A stretch of DNA of 64,000 nucleotides from Methylocystaceae bacterium (GTDB lineage: Bacteria > Pseudomonadota > Alphaproteobacteria > Rhizobiales > Beijerinckiaceae), in NCBI GenBank assembly GCA_009773555.1, contig WSXZ01000015.1:57404-121403 (forward strand), given 5' to 3'. A program made the translations under genes and the position numbers. Of the stretch, positions 63,778 through 64,000 are shown in pieces (positions within the stretch are counted from its first letter, which is position 1; every line of letters starts with the position of its first letter). The notes beneath the pieces are model-generated. The model was given only the letters and a program-made list of their open reading frames with translations. It searched no databases and was not told the DNA's origin.

Positions 63778-64000
63778 TCATGCGCGCCCAAAGAGAAGAA
63801 TGAAGTTGTTCGCCGGCATGTCCATAATTTTCTTAAGCGCGATATTGTGCGCATTGGCGGCGCGCTCGAGATCACGCACGTCCTTAAGGCCCCATTCGGC
63901 GATCTTGGGCGCGAGGATCTCCTGATCGAAAGCGGCGTTTGATTCGGTCGTATAACTGCCGTCAACCTTGAAGGGCCCGTAGATCGCGACAAAGCCATCC
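63778..64000 (-). CDS. DUF938 SAM-dependent methyltransferase-like protein, C-terminal part only
   Basis: The gene enters from beyond the window end. The visible 73 residues include AIYGPFKVDGSYTTESNAAF, LKDVRDLERAANAHNI and the terminal DMPANNFILLFGRA, which is the C-terminus of DUF938 (YGPF...SNxAFDxxL...MPANNxxLxF). The stop TGA is at 63780-63778, 32 bp before the SDR start, so a DUF938-SDR-DUF1326-DUF2182 operon is likely. No start can be given. Confidence 0.82.
   Translation of the reverse strand, partial: DGFVAIYGPFKVDGSYTTESNAAFDQEILAPKIAEWGLKDVRDLERAANAHNIALKKIMDMPANNFILLFGRA

Overview
The window reads as a GC-rich alphaproteobacterial chromosome segment, most likely Hyphomicrobiales; the flavour (tetrapyrrole, B12, CoA-transferase and sulfide genes, many palindromic intergenic repeats) resembles Methylocystaceae, but no diagnostic methanotrophy gene is present, so the family is only a guess. 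HemA is the Shemin-type 5-aminolevulinate synthase typical of Alphaproteobacteria. Almost all sequence is coding, with ATGA/GTGA overlaps between co-transcribed genes. No rRNA, no convincing tRNA, no CRISPR array and no insertion sequence was found.

Layout. 0-3.7 kb: thiamine genes thiS-thiG-thiE running into a peptidoglycan amidase, an SDR and a VOC protein. 3.7-6.2 kb: a TacA/TacT-type toxin-antitoxin pair, a 48-aa membrane peptide and ispG. 6.2-10.2 kb: a degenerate uracil-DNA-glycosylase homologue, then a response regulator fused to a class III cyclase with a hybrid histidine kinase. 10.2-13.5 kb: ybdD-cstA, a DUF559 protein and a frameshifted DUF1810 gene. 13.5-19.3 kb: an ArsR-methyltransferase/metF/metH operon with a palindromic operator at its start. 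19.8-24.9 kb: a CoA transferase, queD-queE, a c-type cytochrome and an ExoR-like Sel1 protein.

24.8-41.1 kb is the most coherent accessory region and looks like a sulfide/persulfide response and respiration island: ETHE1/Blh-like persulfide dioxygenase, TauE/SafE exporter, an unusual HMA-SafE-cupredoxin-LysM protein, two DUF2892 proteins, cydP-cydA-cydB-cydX (cytochrome bd), a sulfide:quinone oxidoreductase, a Crp-family regulator, a BigR/SqrR-type ArsR repressor with its redox cysteine pair, a truncated HiPIP, an RND pump with AhpD-like and rhodanese proteins. The same AT-rich ~25-bp sequence lies before the exporter/persulfide dioxygenase pair, beside bigR, and before the RND operon 10 kb away, which suggests one BigR regulon.

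41.2-64 kb: carbonic anhydrase, alpha/beta hydrolase plus patatin, tadA, a large rRNA pseudouridine synthase broken by a 7-bp duplication, rsmD, mutS, a DUF3616 protein, a membrane protein flanked by two 24-aa membrane peptides, malic enzyme, UDP-glucose dehydrogenase, a leaderless subtilisin-like protease flanked by hemA and by a decayed copy of the hemA 3' end, a cobalamin adenosyltransferase, and a cluster (DUF938, SDR, DUF1326, DUF2182) damaged by several deletions.

A recurrent oddity is the number of lesions: DUF1810, a c-type cytochrome, cydA, the pseudouridine synthase, DUF2182 (twice) and the SDR/DUF1326 junction are all interrupted by small out-of-frame changes, with possible further cases in the HiPIP and thiE. 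Either the genome is decaying locally or this assembly carries errors; the reads would decide.
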